A stretch of 64,000 nt of DNA from Cruorifilaria tuberocauda (Eukaryota > Nematoda > Chromadorea > Rhabditida > Onchocercidae): positions 1-64,000 of the forward strand of contig JABVXU010000244.1 of assembly GCA_013365365.1 (NCBI GenBank), written 5' to 3'. Below are positions 1 to 15,000 of the stretch, one piece after another. The position numbers were made by a program, and so were the translations under genes. The notes beneath the pieces were generated by a model. The model saw nothing but the letters and a program-made list of their open reading frames with translations, had not been told where the DNA came from and made no database searches. Every line of letters begins with the position of its first letter. Position 1 is the stretch's first letter.

Positions 1-268
1 CGATGGAAGAATAAGTGAGTGTGCAAAGGTATGACGCTGAACTGCACCGTGCAGCAATGTTTTAAAATGTCGTCATTGAGAAGCTTTTCAATAGAGGAAT
101 GAGAGAAACGATCGACCGATCGACCGATCGACCGGAAGTGCCCTCTGTTCATCCAAACATCTGTCCAGAAAGTGCCTTCTTCTCTTTCCCCATTTCCTTT
201 CGTCTAACTGATGCTATTTTTTACCTACAACAATCAACCCACTTTTCTTTTTCCTGTTTTGCATGCAG
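1..268. other. non-coding left edge, probable intron or intergenic
   Basis: No convincing coding frame. It contains a short GATCGACC tandem repeat near 110-134 and a C/T-rich tract (about 175-260) leading into the candidate acceptor at 268. Confidence 0.4.
109..134. repeat. 8-bp tandem repeat (GATCGACC), about 3 copies
   Basis: Three consecutive copies of GATCGACC, which makes a short, nearly palindromic GATC-rich tract. Confidence 0.8.
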
Positions 269-394
269 TTTGTAGTTTTACAGATTTATACACATTTGGG
301 AGGTACCTCGGCCATCTGCAACGCAGCACTGAACGGCTATAGGCCAACCCCGATTCCTCCCAGAGTAGAAGAAGCAGTAAGCTTCAGGCTATAA
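269..394 (+). CDS. possible 3' terminal exon of a gene that starts left of the window
   Basis: An open frame of 41 codons ends in TAA at 392-394 and directly follows a pyrimidine-rich stretch that ends in gcatgcag (261-268), which looks like a splice acceptor. The translation is not low-complexity (it includes GTSAICNAALNGYRPTPIPP) and its codons are less AT-biased than the surroundings, so it could be a last coding exon. No family is recognised. A competing acceptor at tttacag (about 275-281) opens a different, shorter frame. Treat it as a candidate only. Confidence 0.28.
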   Translation, partial: FVVLQIYTHLGGTSAICNAALNGYRPTPIPPRVEEAVSFRL

Positions 395-3300
395 GCAGCA
401 GTATCAGTTCGTCCACGATCTGTAACTTCGAAGTGAATGTGTCTGCTACCTCCCCTCCCCAACTCTCTCCGTTCTAACCATATTTAACCAATCCTTTGCA
501 AAATCCTTCGATTTATTAAATTCACTGCAAGCAACAAATTTCTCAGTCTGAAATTTCCTATCAGTGATAAGTAGATAAGATAGTACCAATAAAACAACAC
601 TTCTCATTCGCCCATCCTGTGGTTTATACATACAATAAATAGTACAGTCATACAATTTTCAAGAGTGGCATGCCGATGAAGTCGCACGTGCTTTCATAGC
701 GAAAATGTTAAAATGAAGTTTGCAGAAGTATTTTTAAACTTGGAATAATTCCTCGTAACTCCCGCTGTTTCCGGTAGTTCTCTCAGCAAATAAAATCTTA
801 TGACCTTTTTACTGCTTGCGATTGTTTTGCGAATAACAACGCATAAGAACCGTATCTAGGTTATATTATCACCTCTGAAATGTAGCATTCTGTAAAAATT
901 TGATTTCAGATGAATCAGGAAATCAATTTGAGTTTTTGAGGCATTGAGAAGTTCGGGAAAAGGAAATAATTAATTAATTGGTGGAGCGATGGCTACAACT
1001 ACCATAACCACTGGTAGCTATCTATTCCTTTTATCTTACGGAACTTTTTCTTTATATCAATTTTCCATTTCTTTTTTTATTTATCCCTCAATAATGCATA
1101 ATTTTTATTTTATTGCGAAAAAAAGGTCTTTCGCTTCGCCAATTGATATGAAAGAGAGGAATGGAATGGGAAATTTATTTCAGTGCTTATTTGAAGCATT
1201 ATTAGTTGAAGTGAAGAAGAAACTTTTCTAAGAGCGAAAGTTAAGTTAAGTAAGTGACTGGGGCTACCTTAGAAGAGATTATTAATTGTAGTTGGAAGGA
1301 AAGCAATTAAAAATGTACCAGAAAGTGTATGGCACAAAGGAAAGCGAAAACGCAGTAATGTGAGTGATAAATTGTTAAATGCTTCAGAAGGTGATACGCC
1401 CAGCTGCAACCCGCAACCCGCAACGAACCGTCACCCTTCCGCCTAGCTCTTCCTACAACTCGTTCATTTCCCATCATACTTCTGTCTAGTTGGATCTTCG
1501 CTTCTCCTCTTCTCTCCGATTCGTACAGTGGTGCCCACTTCCTGAATATCGGAACTGACTGTATTATTTCAGGATTATCTCACTTCACCTCTTCCCATCT
1601 TCAATCAGTGTTAGAAGTGAGAAATCAAATTTGTAAACAACGTTGTTTATTATTATCAATTAAGCTTAATACTTGTATTTACTCTCTCATATCATTATTG
1701 TCTGATTATCTGACTCTCAACGCTTTGTTTGTAACTTTTATCACTCTGCGGTTAATGTTGAAATTTGGTTTTTTTAACCATATTAAGTACCAAAATGTCA
1801 TCAGAGATCCTGTATCCGGAATCCTTTAGATTCCAGAATCCCCGGTGACGTTTTGAAGATTCATTTTCAATTGAGTTGAAATGTATCAAAGGTCACGATA
1901 CAAACAGTATTCGTATGATTGTTCCAGGTAATCTCGATGATCATTTAATTGTTCTAGAGATCCCGGTACCACTTATATTACTCCTATTGATGATTAATCC
2001 GATCAGTTTATTATTCATTTCTGATGATTGAAATACATTTTCTCACTTTTCCTCACTTACAGATATCATTACTAACATAAATAGTTTTCTGAAATATATT
2101 TTGCTGCAAATAAATTTTCAATTGATTATTAAAACTTCTCTCCACCTACACATTTCAAGACTATTGCCATTATCGTTGACATCAACAAACGTCAGCTGTC
2201 ACCACTATCAACATCAATACCTGAATCATCATTGTTGTTATCGTGACAAATATGTTCGTCCTCCAAATGATCACCTATTATCCAATATGATCATCATCAT
2301 TATTATGATTACTGTCAACCGTTATCAACTTCCGAATCTCTCCCAATTTTCCCTTTAGTCTTTTCCCACACTTCCGTTTCATTCTTTTTCAAAATTGTTT
2401 TGGGATAGCTATTTTTTTCCAATTAGATTGATAATATTAATTGAAGGAATTGAGGTCATTTATAGTGTCCATGCAAATATTTCAACTTTTCAAACAAATA
2501 TATTATGCTTAATATCTTGAAGAGTTCTACATAGCAAACAGTATGCTTGAAAAATAATTGCAATACTAATTAATTAATTAATTTGATGATGTAATCATTC
2601 ACAAATTTATATTGAGATCCTTATGGATGGATAATTATCATATCTGCACAGTATTTACAGGTTTCTTCAACTGCTCCTTCACTTATACAAAATTAAATTT
2701 AGATAATTTAACAAATTTACCATAGTTTTTTAGGTAAATAATGCAATAGTTAATTGCAGTACCGGTAGTTTACGTTGTAATACCAATGTTATTACTGGCA
2801 TGAATACAGTATTAAGTGTGTTGATCGATAAATATCGGAATTCGGGCCCACCCATATAAACAGGTTTTTTTCCTTACCAAAAAATAAAGATTGTCTTATT
2901 CCTATTCCACTGAAATAAAACAATCATGTACTGGAATGTTGTATTTGGTGATTGAACAACCAACGATCATACCATATTATTTTATAGATGGTAAAAAAAA
3001 AGTACCAGGCTTTTCTACGAAATTGGTAGCGGCGATTCGGGAAAGGAAATCAGGAACAAGTAATGAATAGAGAAAGAGCTCAAAATGATTTCTAGTAAAA
3101 CCATTTATAGTCAAATCGATATCTTTTCACAATCACAACAAATCAGGCATGACTGCGATCATTGACGAACTATTGCAATCATCAAGCGATCGAACTCAAA
3201 TACCTAAACAATCATCGAAAGCAAACTCAAGAAGTTTATGGGAACCTAATCGACAAACTTTAATGATATCATCATCGTCATCATCAGTAGCAGCAGTAGA

Positions 3301-5750
3301 AATAGGAGCATCAGCAAAACCCAATATGAACCATCATCATGATAATATCAGCAACTCCCGCGAATTTCCGGTTTCTTCTCACTCTAAAAGGAAAATAAGA
3401 AAATATTTTTCATTGAAATACTTCCTTTCTTCACCATTGAAACACTTCACATTAACTAACTAATTCTTATTTGTTAAATTATTGATTATCTAATTTACTT
3501 ATTAATTGACTGATTGATTTATCAGAACTATTTGATCGAAGGAAGCATTTCATTCATTGTTTGACTATATGTTAGCAACTGAAATGACCAACTGTTTCTC
3601 ACTCATTGTGGAAATGAAGTACTTTTGGTTCGATCGTTACTCCTCACTCATCTCTCATTTCACTTTTCCAAAAGATCATTTTTTATGATAAGTTTAGCAA
3701 CGGTGATAATGATCTATGTGAATGACTTGCACTTTCCATTAACTTCTCTGTAATAAATATCCTTTTCTTTTTCCAATATCTCATTCTATCTTGAACTGCA
3801 AATTAGACTGAGTTCGAACTTCTGGAATAGCGGTAAGTGAGATTTAGAAAGCCCAAAATTTCATTGTCCCAATCTTTTTCCTTTTCTTTTTCTTAATAGC
3901 CATAATGCAATGAATCAATTGAATTTCAACAAGTTTTACAATCAATGAGAAGGAAAGAGAAGTGACAATTGGAACTAAATAAATTGCGGAATTATTATAA
4001 CTCATTTATCTTTCATATATCATCGAGTCGTTAGGAACCTTTTCAATCCATTCCAATAAATAGCAACAAATACTTTTTTAGTTGAGAAATGTTATTTCAG
4101 TTTGCATCTGTATGAATAACTTTTCTTCCGTTGAAAAAATAGAAAATTTCATGCATTTATGAATTCTCCAGCTTCTCACGTCACAATAATAATACTAATT
4201 TGGTAGTTCCGTTTCTTGAAGTTTTTTTTTTGTTTCGTTTTATGCTTTGTACTGTTAGATACATTCAGTGACGATTTTTTTCCTTACAGAAAAGAGAAAT
4301 TGAATGTAAAAGATAATTAGATAATTTTATAGTATACACGAAATTCTTTTAATTTCATTTTTTGATAAATTATATTTGCTTGTTTTTTTTTCAATTATAT
4401 CAATTAAAATGATTTTATTATATTGAATTTAAACTTTAAAATTAAAATCATATCATTTGATATGCAGATTTCTGTTAGACTATATGGTGCCGTATATGAC
4501 CAATAGAAATATTTCTATTCTTTGCACCCTTACAACGTTCCATTAATGTTCCGGTCGAGAAAAGTGTAATGAAATCTCCCTTTCTTGATCATAAAGAATT
4601 GAAAATCGATTTTCTATCTTTTTTCTTATCACCTATCGTCCAACCATTCTATTAAAATTTCTTTGTTATCATTCTTAGTTTTCTAAATGTTTTTTTTGCC
4701 ATCATTTTCAGCTATACATCAATTTTTTATATGTCTTTTCATAGATTTCATATTGCATAAAAATTTTCTCATTTCAAGGCTTCAAAAAATTAAGAAATCT
4801 TCAAAGTTTAATTTCCAGTTCCATGGAATTTTTTCATAACCTTAATGACATAATAATTTTCAATATCATTATTGCTCCAACTTAAGTGTTCCAAGTGAAA
4901 ATATTTAATGCATCCACTAACTATTAAGGTAATATTACTTGGGGATTTTGATCTTTTTTATGCTTATGATAAGCTTACTTCTTTTTTAAGTTCAGTCATC
5001 TGTTCGTTTTTATCTTGTTAGATTATACTGTTTTCTGTTTGCCTCAAACCTCTCCACTTTCGGTCAAGTAACTCAAGATACTTGGGTTATTAGGCTGCTC
5101 AGGTTACTCTTTAGTTTACTTAAGTTACTTATCAGGTTGCTCACTTTGCTCAAACTGATCAAATACCTACACGTTTGAATCGATGGACATATTTAATTTA
5201 ATGTATGATATAAATTTAATGCTAATATAAGGTTGAAATCTTAATCTAATTATCATTATTTTTGAATATTATCTTATATTTTTGTGATTTAGAAATATAT
5301 TTCCCTATTGATAATTAATTTTATTTCAACATTATTTATTATTTTTATATAATTAATATTGTCAATGAAATTGTGACCTTAGCTTTATCAGAGGTATTAT
5401 TATATGAGAAGGTTAAAGGACAATTTTGAATTTGTATGCTGTTGTACTGGGAAGTTTTCCTTTTTCCGGATAGATTTCTTTGAAGTTATCAAGAACAATT
5501 TGTTTATTTTCTTACTTTTAATGAAAGATTTTATAGCAACTAATGAGTATGAAATTATTGATTATTTCGCAAATACAGCTCTTTTTTGATAATTTATTCA
5601 TTTAATTAACAGTTCTACCTGTTGAAGTCAATGATGCTGTGAAATTTTACTTTAATAAAGAATTTTAGAATTTGAATTCTCGTTTTGTTTCTGCATTTTC
5701 ATTATAATTATCATAATTACTACTTCGCTTACTCAATTATTAATTTGCAG
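395..5750. other. long region with no clear gene upstream of the RasGAP
   Basis: AT-rich sequence with many short open frames typical of chance. A modestly GC-richer patch with repeated caacccgcaa lies at about 1390-1530. A degenerate repeat of ggttactc/ggttgctc-like units lies at about 5070-5160. The only frame I would re-examine is 3149-3463, listed separately. Some of this may be the RasGAP promoter or an upstream non-coding exon or intron. Confidence 0.5.
3149..3463 (+). CDS. weak candidate: Ser-rich single-exon ORF, 104 aa
   Basis: The ATG sits two bases after an AG (aaatcaggcATG), a spacing seen at trans-spliced starts in this window. The product is Ser/Asn/His-rich with a basic C-terminal part and no recognisable domain. 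The Ser-rich style resembles the N-terminus of the RasGAP 2.3 kb downstream. However, I find no good phase-1 donor that would splice it in frame to the acceptor at 5750, so it is not joined to that gene. A chance ORF is equally likely. Confidence 0.2.
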   Translation: MTAIIDELLQSSSDRTQIPKQSSKANSRSLWEPNRQTLMISSSSSSVAAVEIGASAKPNMNHHHDNISNSREFPVSSHSKRKIRKYFSLKYFLSSPLKHFTLTN

Positions 5751-5767
5751 GTAGCACTTGTTATGTA
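5741..5767 (+). promoter_or_regulatory. probable trans-splice acceptor and start context of the RasGAP
   Basis: taatttgcag (5741-5750) is followed 17 nt later by the ATG at 5768. A strong acceptor this close to a start codon, with no good in-frame upstream exon found, fits spliced-leader addition. The 17 nt are also open in frame, so a cis-spliced upstream coding exon (ending in phase 1) is not excluded. Confidence 0.5.
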
Positions 5768-5983
5768 ATGAGCAAATGTGAATTAAGTGGGCGAGGACAT
5801 TCCGTTGCCAGAACATCAGTATCCGCTCCGTCCTCAACAACTTCAACACTGTTATCCTTATCTTCATCCATAGTACCACCAGTTTCATCATCAGTATCAT
5901 TTCCATCATCCTTGAAATCAACATCAACATCAACATTAATATCAACACCAATATCAACACCAACATCTACGTCATCCTCATCG

Positions 5984-6024
<41 letters not shown>

Positions 6025-9000
6025 TGCAATAGCAACAGTAACAGCATCAAAATCAACATCAACTTTAGCAATTCCTGGAAATAATTGCGCGTCATCATCA
6101 ACATTACTGGTTACTGAAAATGCTGGTAGCACGAGCTCCAGTGCAACTCCTACCCATTATCATCATCCTTCTGGACGGATGCTTTGTGACGGATATTTAA
6201 GGCTTGTTGAAGTGCTACGTGTCAATATCGCTCAACTCCGAAACATACCCATTCGAAACAATCATAATATTAATAGCAATCATATCACTAACAACGATTA
6301 TAGTCGACCAATAACAGTATTAGCACGATTGGATACTGTCAATATTTTTCAGTCAACATCAATTGCCAATGGAAATACGTAAGTTTTTTGTTAAATATTT
6401 TTATGAAAATTATCCAAAATTAAATTTGATAACTATTGATGAAGTTTTAATAAGCTTTTAAGGTTAATTAAATCAATGATAAGCTGATAAAAACAAAAAT
6501 TATCACAGATATAAAATATAATTTCACTATGATACGCAAAAATTCTACACTTTGCAAATTTTTTTATTTCATTCATACTTTAAATTTGCTTCTACTTTTC
6601 AAAATAGTTACATTTGAAAAATGAAACAGTTTAAAAATTTCACGTTTCAATATTTCTTGGCTTAAATTTCATTATGTTGGAAGTTTAAGAATCGAAAGTG
6701 TCAAGATTGTTTCTCATTGCACCATTGATTGTGTTTTATCACGTCATTGAACATTTTGTAATCTCCAATTTTTTAAAGTTTTGCAAAAAAAAATCAAGCA
6801 CCTCAAGTTTCATTAATCTAACAATTTATCAGGCTTATTTGACTGATAAATTCTTTTTGAAAAAATGAGAGCGCTATGAAAAGGCTTCAATTGATAATCT
6901 TATTGAAAATTAGATCAGCAAAAAAGTTTTTCCAAAATTTCTTTCTGTCAAAACCTAATCGATTTTACCGATGCAATACAATTTCCAGTCTTTTATTCTA
7001 AGACTTGCAAACTTCTAAACTTAGAGAAAAATATGAATTTCAGGCTTAACGTTATTCGGCTTTTCATAATTCAAACATTTTAAGTTTTACAAAAAAAAAA
7101 AATTATTTGCTTAAATTCGTATTTCGATGTTGCAAAAATCACTTATTATTATTCGTCGAATGTGAGAATTAGTTATTTGTTCTTTCAGAGTGATATTTCA
7201 TTTTTTAATTTGAAATTTCATGTCACTCAGTTCAGATTTGTTCTATTGCCTATTGAAATGTCATTCATGCTTGCTTCAAAGTATTCCTTTTCAGTAATTA
7301 CTTCTTTATATTTCATTATTTTCATTTTGCAAATTATATGCCAAATGAAAATTTTAATATTTAGAAAAAAATATTCTGTTTAATGATTCATGATATAATA
7401 TTTGATAGTTGATCAGTTATTGATCTGTCTGTTCAAATTTATCCAATAATTTAATGAATGATTTAGTTTTGTTTTAGATGCTGTTTTGGCGATGATTTTA
7501 TTCACGAAATTTCGAATACCTTTTCACAGTTGCATTTTTTGATTACCGAAAATGTTGGCAATCGTTTACCACGACAAATCGGTTTAGTGAGCATACGGAA
7601 ACGTGATATTGTCAAACATTCTGGTGAAGATCGCTGGTATCGAATACAGGCGGTCAGTAAACAAAATGATATTTCCGGACAAATTTGTATTGACGTACGT
7701 TGCGAACCAGCCAGGAAATGTCTCGCAATAAAGTAATCGTTTTCAATTTTCGATTTATTTTTTGCTTTTTTAAGCAGTTCTCTAATCTTTAATATTAGAA
7801 GGGTTTTGCCATTTTATTATTTGTAATTAATTCAAATAGAATGTTTCTTGTGATATATGGAAATGTCACTCACTTCTAATAAAAGAGCATTCTGGTCGTT
7901 AGCAATAAATTGGGATTGAAAGTATAGCTCATAGATTAATTCATAATTCTATCTCATATTTAGTTAAATCTGAGAACTCATTTATTTTAGAATAGTATAG
8001 TTATTGAATATTATCAGTAATAATATGATTAAATCTTTTATCACTTATTGCCACAATCATGTTAAAGTTTTTACTTGAAAGTAGCTAACACGAAACTTTC
8101 ACTAAATTCTAACATCCATAATTATAATCTTCTTTAATAGCAGTAAGATAATTTATATCTTTGATCCTGAAGCAAAAGTTTAGTGTTTACGCTTAAGAAA
8201 CCTCCGTACTTAGATTCTAGGACGGGGGCTGAATTCTATTAGAATCTAACGATATCTGAAGAAGATGAAAATCAATGAATATATATGCGATCAGATAATT
8301 TCATTGTTATTATTAGATGTTTTGAGAAAGAATTTGAAGGGATGTCTTGGTGGAATCATCAGTATCAAAAGGCATTATCATTATTATCATTTCATTTTTA
8401 TATTTATCAGAGATTTTTGTTCAAATTTGAAAGCTCCAGCTTTTTCCTTGCTTTAATTCCCTTTCTCCTCCCTCTTCTTCCTTCTCTTCTTTCTCTCTCT
8501 CTCTCTCTCTCTTCTCTCATCTGTTAGATTTAAAAAGCAATGGTCGATATGAAAATGAAATTGGTAGGTGAATCGTGGAGAACATTTCCGCCTTTTCTGT
8601 TGAGCTTTGATAAGTAATTCGATATTTGATTGCATAAGGGCAGGTCGAGACCCATTTGTTAGTGACAGCTGTAAATGAAGAAGAAAGGGATGAAATTTCG
8701 AAGAGAGCATTGAAAGGAATCATTTCCCTTCCGTTTCCTTTCGGTGATTTGCCAAACTTCCGGTCGCTTTACGGATATAATTAGCGTGGGCGAAGCAAAT
8801 TGCACATCGAAGTGCACGTAAAGGATGGAAAAGAAACGATGGGATTTTGATCATAAAGCAATCCCTTAAAGAACTTACAGAAATTTAGGATATAATTTTT
8901 GCGATAATTATTTTCAGTACGGTACATTTGCGTTTTGCACGCTTATAGAATACTTTTAGATTTCTTCTCTTCGCACTCATCTGAAATTCAAAACTATATA

Positions 9001-12000
9001 AATTTTTTGTTTTGCCTTCAGAGAATATTAAAATATAAATTCAATTAGATTTGAAAGGATGGAAATTTCGAATTGATTGTGACTAACAAATTTTATAAAT
9101 GAAATGTTTGTTATCTCTTTCTTCAATTAATGGACAGGAAATCGAACATTAAAATATATTGCCATATCATTTTAGGAAATCATTTTGAGTGATAATTTTA
9201 ACACAACGATTATCGTTATCGGTAATGAAATATGTTTAGCAAAGAACACACCTGAAATAAACACGTTGACGTGCGTGATCACACTTCATCGTTATTCAGC
9301 TCACTATACTTCCACTCAACGAAACATTGATTGCATGAAAATTAGTCCTTGAAAACATTTGAATTTGAATTAAATAAAGTTGAAATCTTAATTTTACATG
9401 CTATTCATGGGTTGTGAACAAGAATATACTGGAAGTAATAATGCATACTATGAGAAATATTTAATGTTAACCGATGAAGGCTCAAACAATGTGCCTTTTT
9501 ATTTAACTCTCTTAATTAATTAATTAACTGACCGTTTATTATTATTTTTTAACTCTCATGTTTCATGCATTTTTCTTTTCGTTTCACTCAGTGTTGATTT
9601 CTGATCTGTCGTCTTTTGTAGTTTGACAAAAAACCTGCAAAAATAACGTGAACGAATGATATTTCCCATTCAGACACGGTGACTGTATTTCTGTCAATCG
9701 TCCCTCTCAACTTTTTGTATTTTACGGCTGCGTGAGTCATCCAATTACGGCTAACGTTTAATGGCAGAATCTTTTAGTTTCAGAGTTTTACCCATTTCAG
9801 TGCTTTCATTGTTTAGGAGATATTCCATCTCAAATGCAGTAAATGATACCTTGTAATTTCGACCTTTTACTTCAACTCTTTTAAGTTTACTTATTGGCTT
9901 AACCTTTCTTTGACTTCCTACAAATAAGCTTTCTTGTTTTTTTCAATCGTCCTTTTTTCTTCTTATGGGAGAAGCCATGGAGAAGAAACAATTCCATCAA
10001 ATAGAAACAAAAGTATAAAATTTAAATAATTTCACTTACTCTTTCTCATATTCTCCCTCTCTCTCTCTCTCTCTCCCTCTCTCTAATCCCTTTTCCTCAC
10101 CTCTCATCTACTTTTTCTTGCTAATTAGCTCATTTGTAGAAGGCAGAAGTGAAGAAGTATAGATAGAATATCCTGTTCAAAGTTACAATTCAGGTGGCTA
10201 GCCAATGTCCACTCTACAAATTACCGCTCTTTAGTGAAAAGTAGATGAGTATGTCTAAAACTGTCCTATAATACCGTTTCCATTCTTTGCAGGGTCGTGG
10301 ACTATATCGGATTGAATATATGCGAACCATCGGATTTATACTTATTAGTAACCCTGCAAGTGGCAACTCGAGTTGTGCAATCCAAAAAGTTGAGCATTGG
10401 CGTCAACAGAGTAAATTAATAAACTTGTTATTTGTTAAATAGCTTGAATAATTAATAAAAAAGTTTGTGAATTGAAGGTATACAATGTTAGTTTGAATCA
10501 AACTAAAACATTAAATTCATTAATTTATACACAATGAACTTTCTCGTTCAATAACCGATCAAAATTCGATAAACCTTTCAGATTTAGCTTTTCAGATTTT
10601 GTATAATTAATATGGAATACATCTTCTTACCCTAACTATTTTTATGATTAACTTAAATTTGATTAAAATTTTTTCTAATTTAAATTATGTGCGTTGACGA
10701 TGGCGAGTGTTTTTTGAAATATTTAGGAATGAATGAAAAATTTATAATTTGTTCTTTCTTGAATTAGGAAAGCACAGAAACACTGTTCATGGAATGTGAT
10801 GGAACGATTCTTGATGACAATCAAAGGACACAACGAGTACAGCTGAGGATGTCACTTTGGAACGATGTTTTGCCAGGTTTTAACAGTTATTTTCAAGGAC
10901 AAATACGCATCACTCTCGATGACGATATCGTTGAAAAGGAATCCACCGGTCCTCAATGGTTCGTTTTCAGTCTTTGACCATACAGTGGTCAATTATTAAT
11001 TGAAGAACTACCTGTATTTATTACTGTGTAAGAAATTTAAATTCCTTGGTTAGAAAGATTAACTTAATTAATAACATCAAATGTGTACTAAACTATAGAG
11101 CAGTTTAATTTAGTCAGTTTAATATAGCCAAGCATTTGCAAGGATTTTTATAAAGCTCACTTTCTCTCAGAAAAACTACCCCTTCGAAGTAATTTTTTCC
11201 AAAGATTTACAATAGTGGTTAACCTTCGAAATTATATAATAAAACTAACCTTTACGGACACATAACATTCTTTCATCCTTTTTTATCCTTTCCACCTAAA
11301 AAGAATCCTTTCCACCTGACTTCATGGCCTCCAAAAGAAAGAAATAAAGTAAGTTGAGATAAAGACATTTGTAGAGTTAATCTCCGATTCTCATTTTCTA
11401 TATTTTAATCTGATTTAAATTTCTGTCATTCAAATATTTTACTTAAAATTTTACTCTTTCATGTGAAATATTTCAATTGATATATTTACCACTCGTAATT
11501 TTGATCATTTAAAGATAAAATTGATAATTTTGAAAGCCTGATTTATAAAAGTTTCTCAAATTTCTTCTTTTCCTATCATCTAGTATTTCTTTAGCTGGCA
11601 ACAAACACACCATCTCTCATACACAAATTCTCACTCTTTAATAATTTATAGTTTTAGAACGTGATCATTCAGAATTTAAAAAGAAAAGTAAGCAATAATT
11701 AACCAGCCGCTTCATATGTTACACATTTTTAGCAATTGCCCACCACTTCCTATCGGCCGATCGCTAGTGAAACTTTACAACAATTCGTGTGTCGTATCGG
11801 TTTTCCTTCTTGTTTGATAATTATCAGTAGTCGTTGAGCATTCTTATACTTCCTGTAATGATTTTAAAATTTTAATTTTTAAAATTTAATAGAATCAGTT
11901 AGAGAGAAGAGAGAAGCAGCAGATGTGGAAAAGAAGGAAAGAAATTTTGACAAGTTGATTATATCATTGATAAAAGTTTATCCAATGGATTATAATCGTT

Positions 12001-15000
12001 TATTTTGTTCTTTTAATATTCAAAGTTCAAAATGCTGTAAAGATAAGTTATTTTTTAATTATTGAAACAATTATATGCTCCAAATTTCACTTTCTGACTA
12101 TTAAATTGAGAAATGTTGAATTTTTCAATCATCTTCTTCATTCGTTGAAGTCTTCTCAGTCTTTTGAAAATTTCATTGAGCTTACCTGTAATATCTTAAC
12201 CGTTAACCTTTGACATGTTTTTATTTTTCATTTATTTTACAATAGAAAGCTCATTCGTAAAATGTTTACCTTTAATACTTGCTTTAATATTCAGCTATTT
12301 ATTGGTAAGCGCTGAATTGCAAACTATAACTTTTAATCAAATGAAAATAACATAACAAACAAAGCTGTAATTTGTTTTGGTTTTTCCCGTTGAATTTTAA
12401 ATTTTAATATTTAATTTTAATAGTAATTTTTTAAAAAGTAATTTGAAATTACTCTTTCCAACCAATAGAACTAATATTCATTTATAGTGCCTTGCCTCAT
12501 TTCGCAAATTTCAATTACAATCTACAATGTTGCTAACTTCTATCTTTTTCATTAAATTAAAAAATGCATTCAAGAAATTAATTAACTAAATTATTGAGTC
12601 GAAAGTATTTCACTTCAAATGTGAAATGCTTTTTGTTTAATTCTTTAATTTTTTATTTTGTCGTTTTATGCTGCAATAAAAGCTATTTTTTTAATGTTGG
12701 AGAGAATATTGCCGAGAAAAATTTTGATTTCTAAATTCATTCATTTCTTATCTTCCGTTTTCTTTACTGAAAAGAAATTTATTAACAATTATCACTTAAA
12801 GATTATAGCTAACATTAAAATTAACTGAAAGAATGCATTCTTTTCTTAATTCAGCCTTAAATACAATCTTATCTCTCTCTTTTAGAAATTTCTCATTAAG
12901 ATACGTTAGTTGATATTTGTTTAATTCAGTTCAAATCAATTCAGTTCTGTTTGATTAAATCTAATTACAGTTTTCCTTATCATCTCAACTATTTAAACGT
13001 TTTTTTATTTTTGCAGATCAATTTGAATTTCGTTATTTTAGGAATCTCTCTTCCTTCAATAGCTTTACATATGATATTCATTCCATATTCCACAAAACAG
13101 AACTATTAGATTTTAATACATTTCTTTAGTTAGCTTAATTGGCTTTTAACAGTTTCATTGCTAATTTATAGCTTTTTGATTTTTGATTTTTGATTTTTGC
13201 TTTTCGACTTTCCTTATACATTTCCGATAAATGAAATTTCAAATATCATTTCCTATTGCATTACATATTTGATAACTAATTTGAACATAATTCAGCTTTC
13301 ATTAAATGAATTGGCAATGACAGACGGGAATGAATAATTGATGTTAAATTTAAAGAGTAACATCAAACCTGGTTAAGCAAGCATCAGGAAAAAAGTTAGA
13401 TTGATAAGCTTTCGATGACGTATAAAACAAATGATACCATTTGATATTTAAGTTTAAATGTTCAGTGTCATATTGATATCATCATACGATAAAAAGGTGT
13501 GGAAAAACTTTTGGATATATATATAGAAAGAGGGAACTGATTATAATCGATTTTTCTAAAATGAAATGTTTATTAGAAAAAGAAATATTAAATTATGATA
13601 AAGAATCAGAAGGATAGATTTTTTGTAAATTGATTAATTATATAATTTAATTAGTCGCAAATAGTACTGTAATTCACGATATCTTGAATTCATTGCAAAT
13701 TTAATGATTAGGGAAAAGGAAATGTGGAAATAAACTTTTCTCAATTCATTTTCCGCCTGTCATCATCATTCCCTTTAAATCAATTTGATAGCAATTCGAA
13801 TAGATTGACAATAATATCGAGAAAATATATCGTTTATATCATGACAATGCAAACATAATTAAACTTAGAAAACTTAGAAAATGAAACGTTTGTAAATGAC
13901 CCAGCGAGAATGAAAAGAAATCATTCATAATTTCATATTAAAAGATCATTCATTCTTTTTGATTTCTTCAAAAAGCTATACTTTCATTAACTGAAATAAT
14001 ACAAATAATCTCGTAAATGGTACATTCTGTTCCAGAAACATTATTGTAAATGATCAGGCATGATCATCTTTAATCGTCATTAACATTTTATTTTCTCGAA
14101 TAATTAATTACATGAATGAATGAGTAAGCGAATGAATGAAGAATGAATAAATAAATAAATAAATGAATGAATAAATGAATAAATGAGTGAATGAATAAAT
14201 GAATGAAGGAATGAATGAATGAATGAATAAATAAATAAATCAAGGAATGAATGAATGAATAAATAAATAAATCAAGGAATGAGTGAATGGTTGAAAAGGG
14301 CAAAACGCCCACTATCTAATTTTTCTTCTCTTCTTTTTCAATTTCCGCCTCAGTAAATCTCTTAACTATCGATAAACAATTTTCCTTTTATTATTTCAAA
14401 TACTCTCGTTGCTAGCAATATTAGCTTGTGCTATCTAATGTTACGTTGAAGAAATCATTCATTGAGAAGCGCATTTGTCGTAATGATATCAGGAAATTTG
14501 TTTTCTTTTACTGCTTACATTAATTAACTGCTAAATTTGTGAAATTCTTTTGAAAATAAAAAATCGGACAAAAGTAAATTTTTTCATCTGAAATTTCTTA
14601 TATTTCATTTTTCACTTACATAATTTCGTTTTATTTGATTTCTTTTTTCATGAGATTGCTTTAATTTTATCATCTTTTCACTCAGTTCATTCATCGCTTC
14701 ACGACTGATAAATTGATAAGAGATAGCATTGTGATGTTGTGATAGATATTTGTTGATCACTTGTGGACTTTTTAAAATTATTTCTTTAATTCCATTCATT
14801 TGCTTGAAGTTACCATAAGTTTCATAACTTGTTCAATAATATAAAATAAAGTTGAGGATGTGTTTTTTATGTTTCGAAGTCAGCTAAATGCTTTCAAATA
14901 AATCAAAAAATAATTTAGAAATTTCATCGAAATAATTTTAGTCAGAAAATTAATATATTTGAAATACAGTTCACATATATACACATCTTTTCCAATATCT

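Noticed and set aside
5761..6132. Poly-Asp minus-strand ORF
   Set aside because: Antisense shadow of the TCA repeat in the RasGAP first exon.
10293..10443. Alternative frame of RasGAP exon 3 (GRGLYRIEYM...)
   Set aside because: It would need the 7694 donor and runs into a stop. The other frame gives VVDYIGLNICEPSDLYLLV, a clear C2 strand pattern with matching phases on both sides.
14088..14312. FIHSFIH-repeat minus-strand ORF
   Set aside because: Translation of the tetranucleotide array, not a protein.
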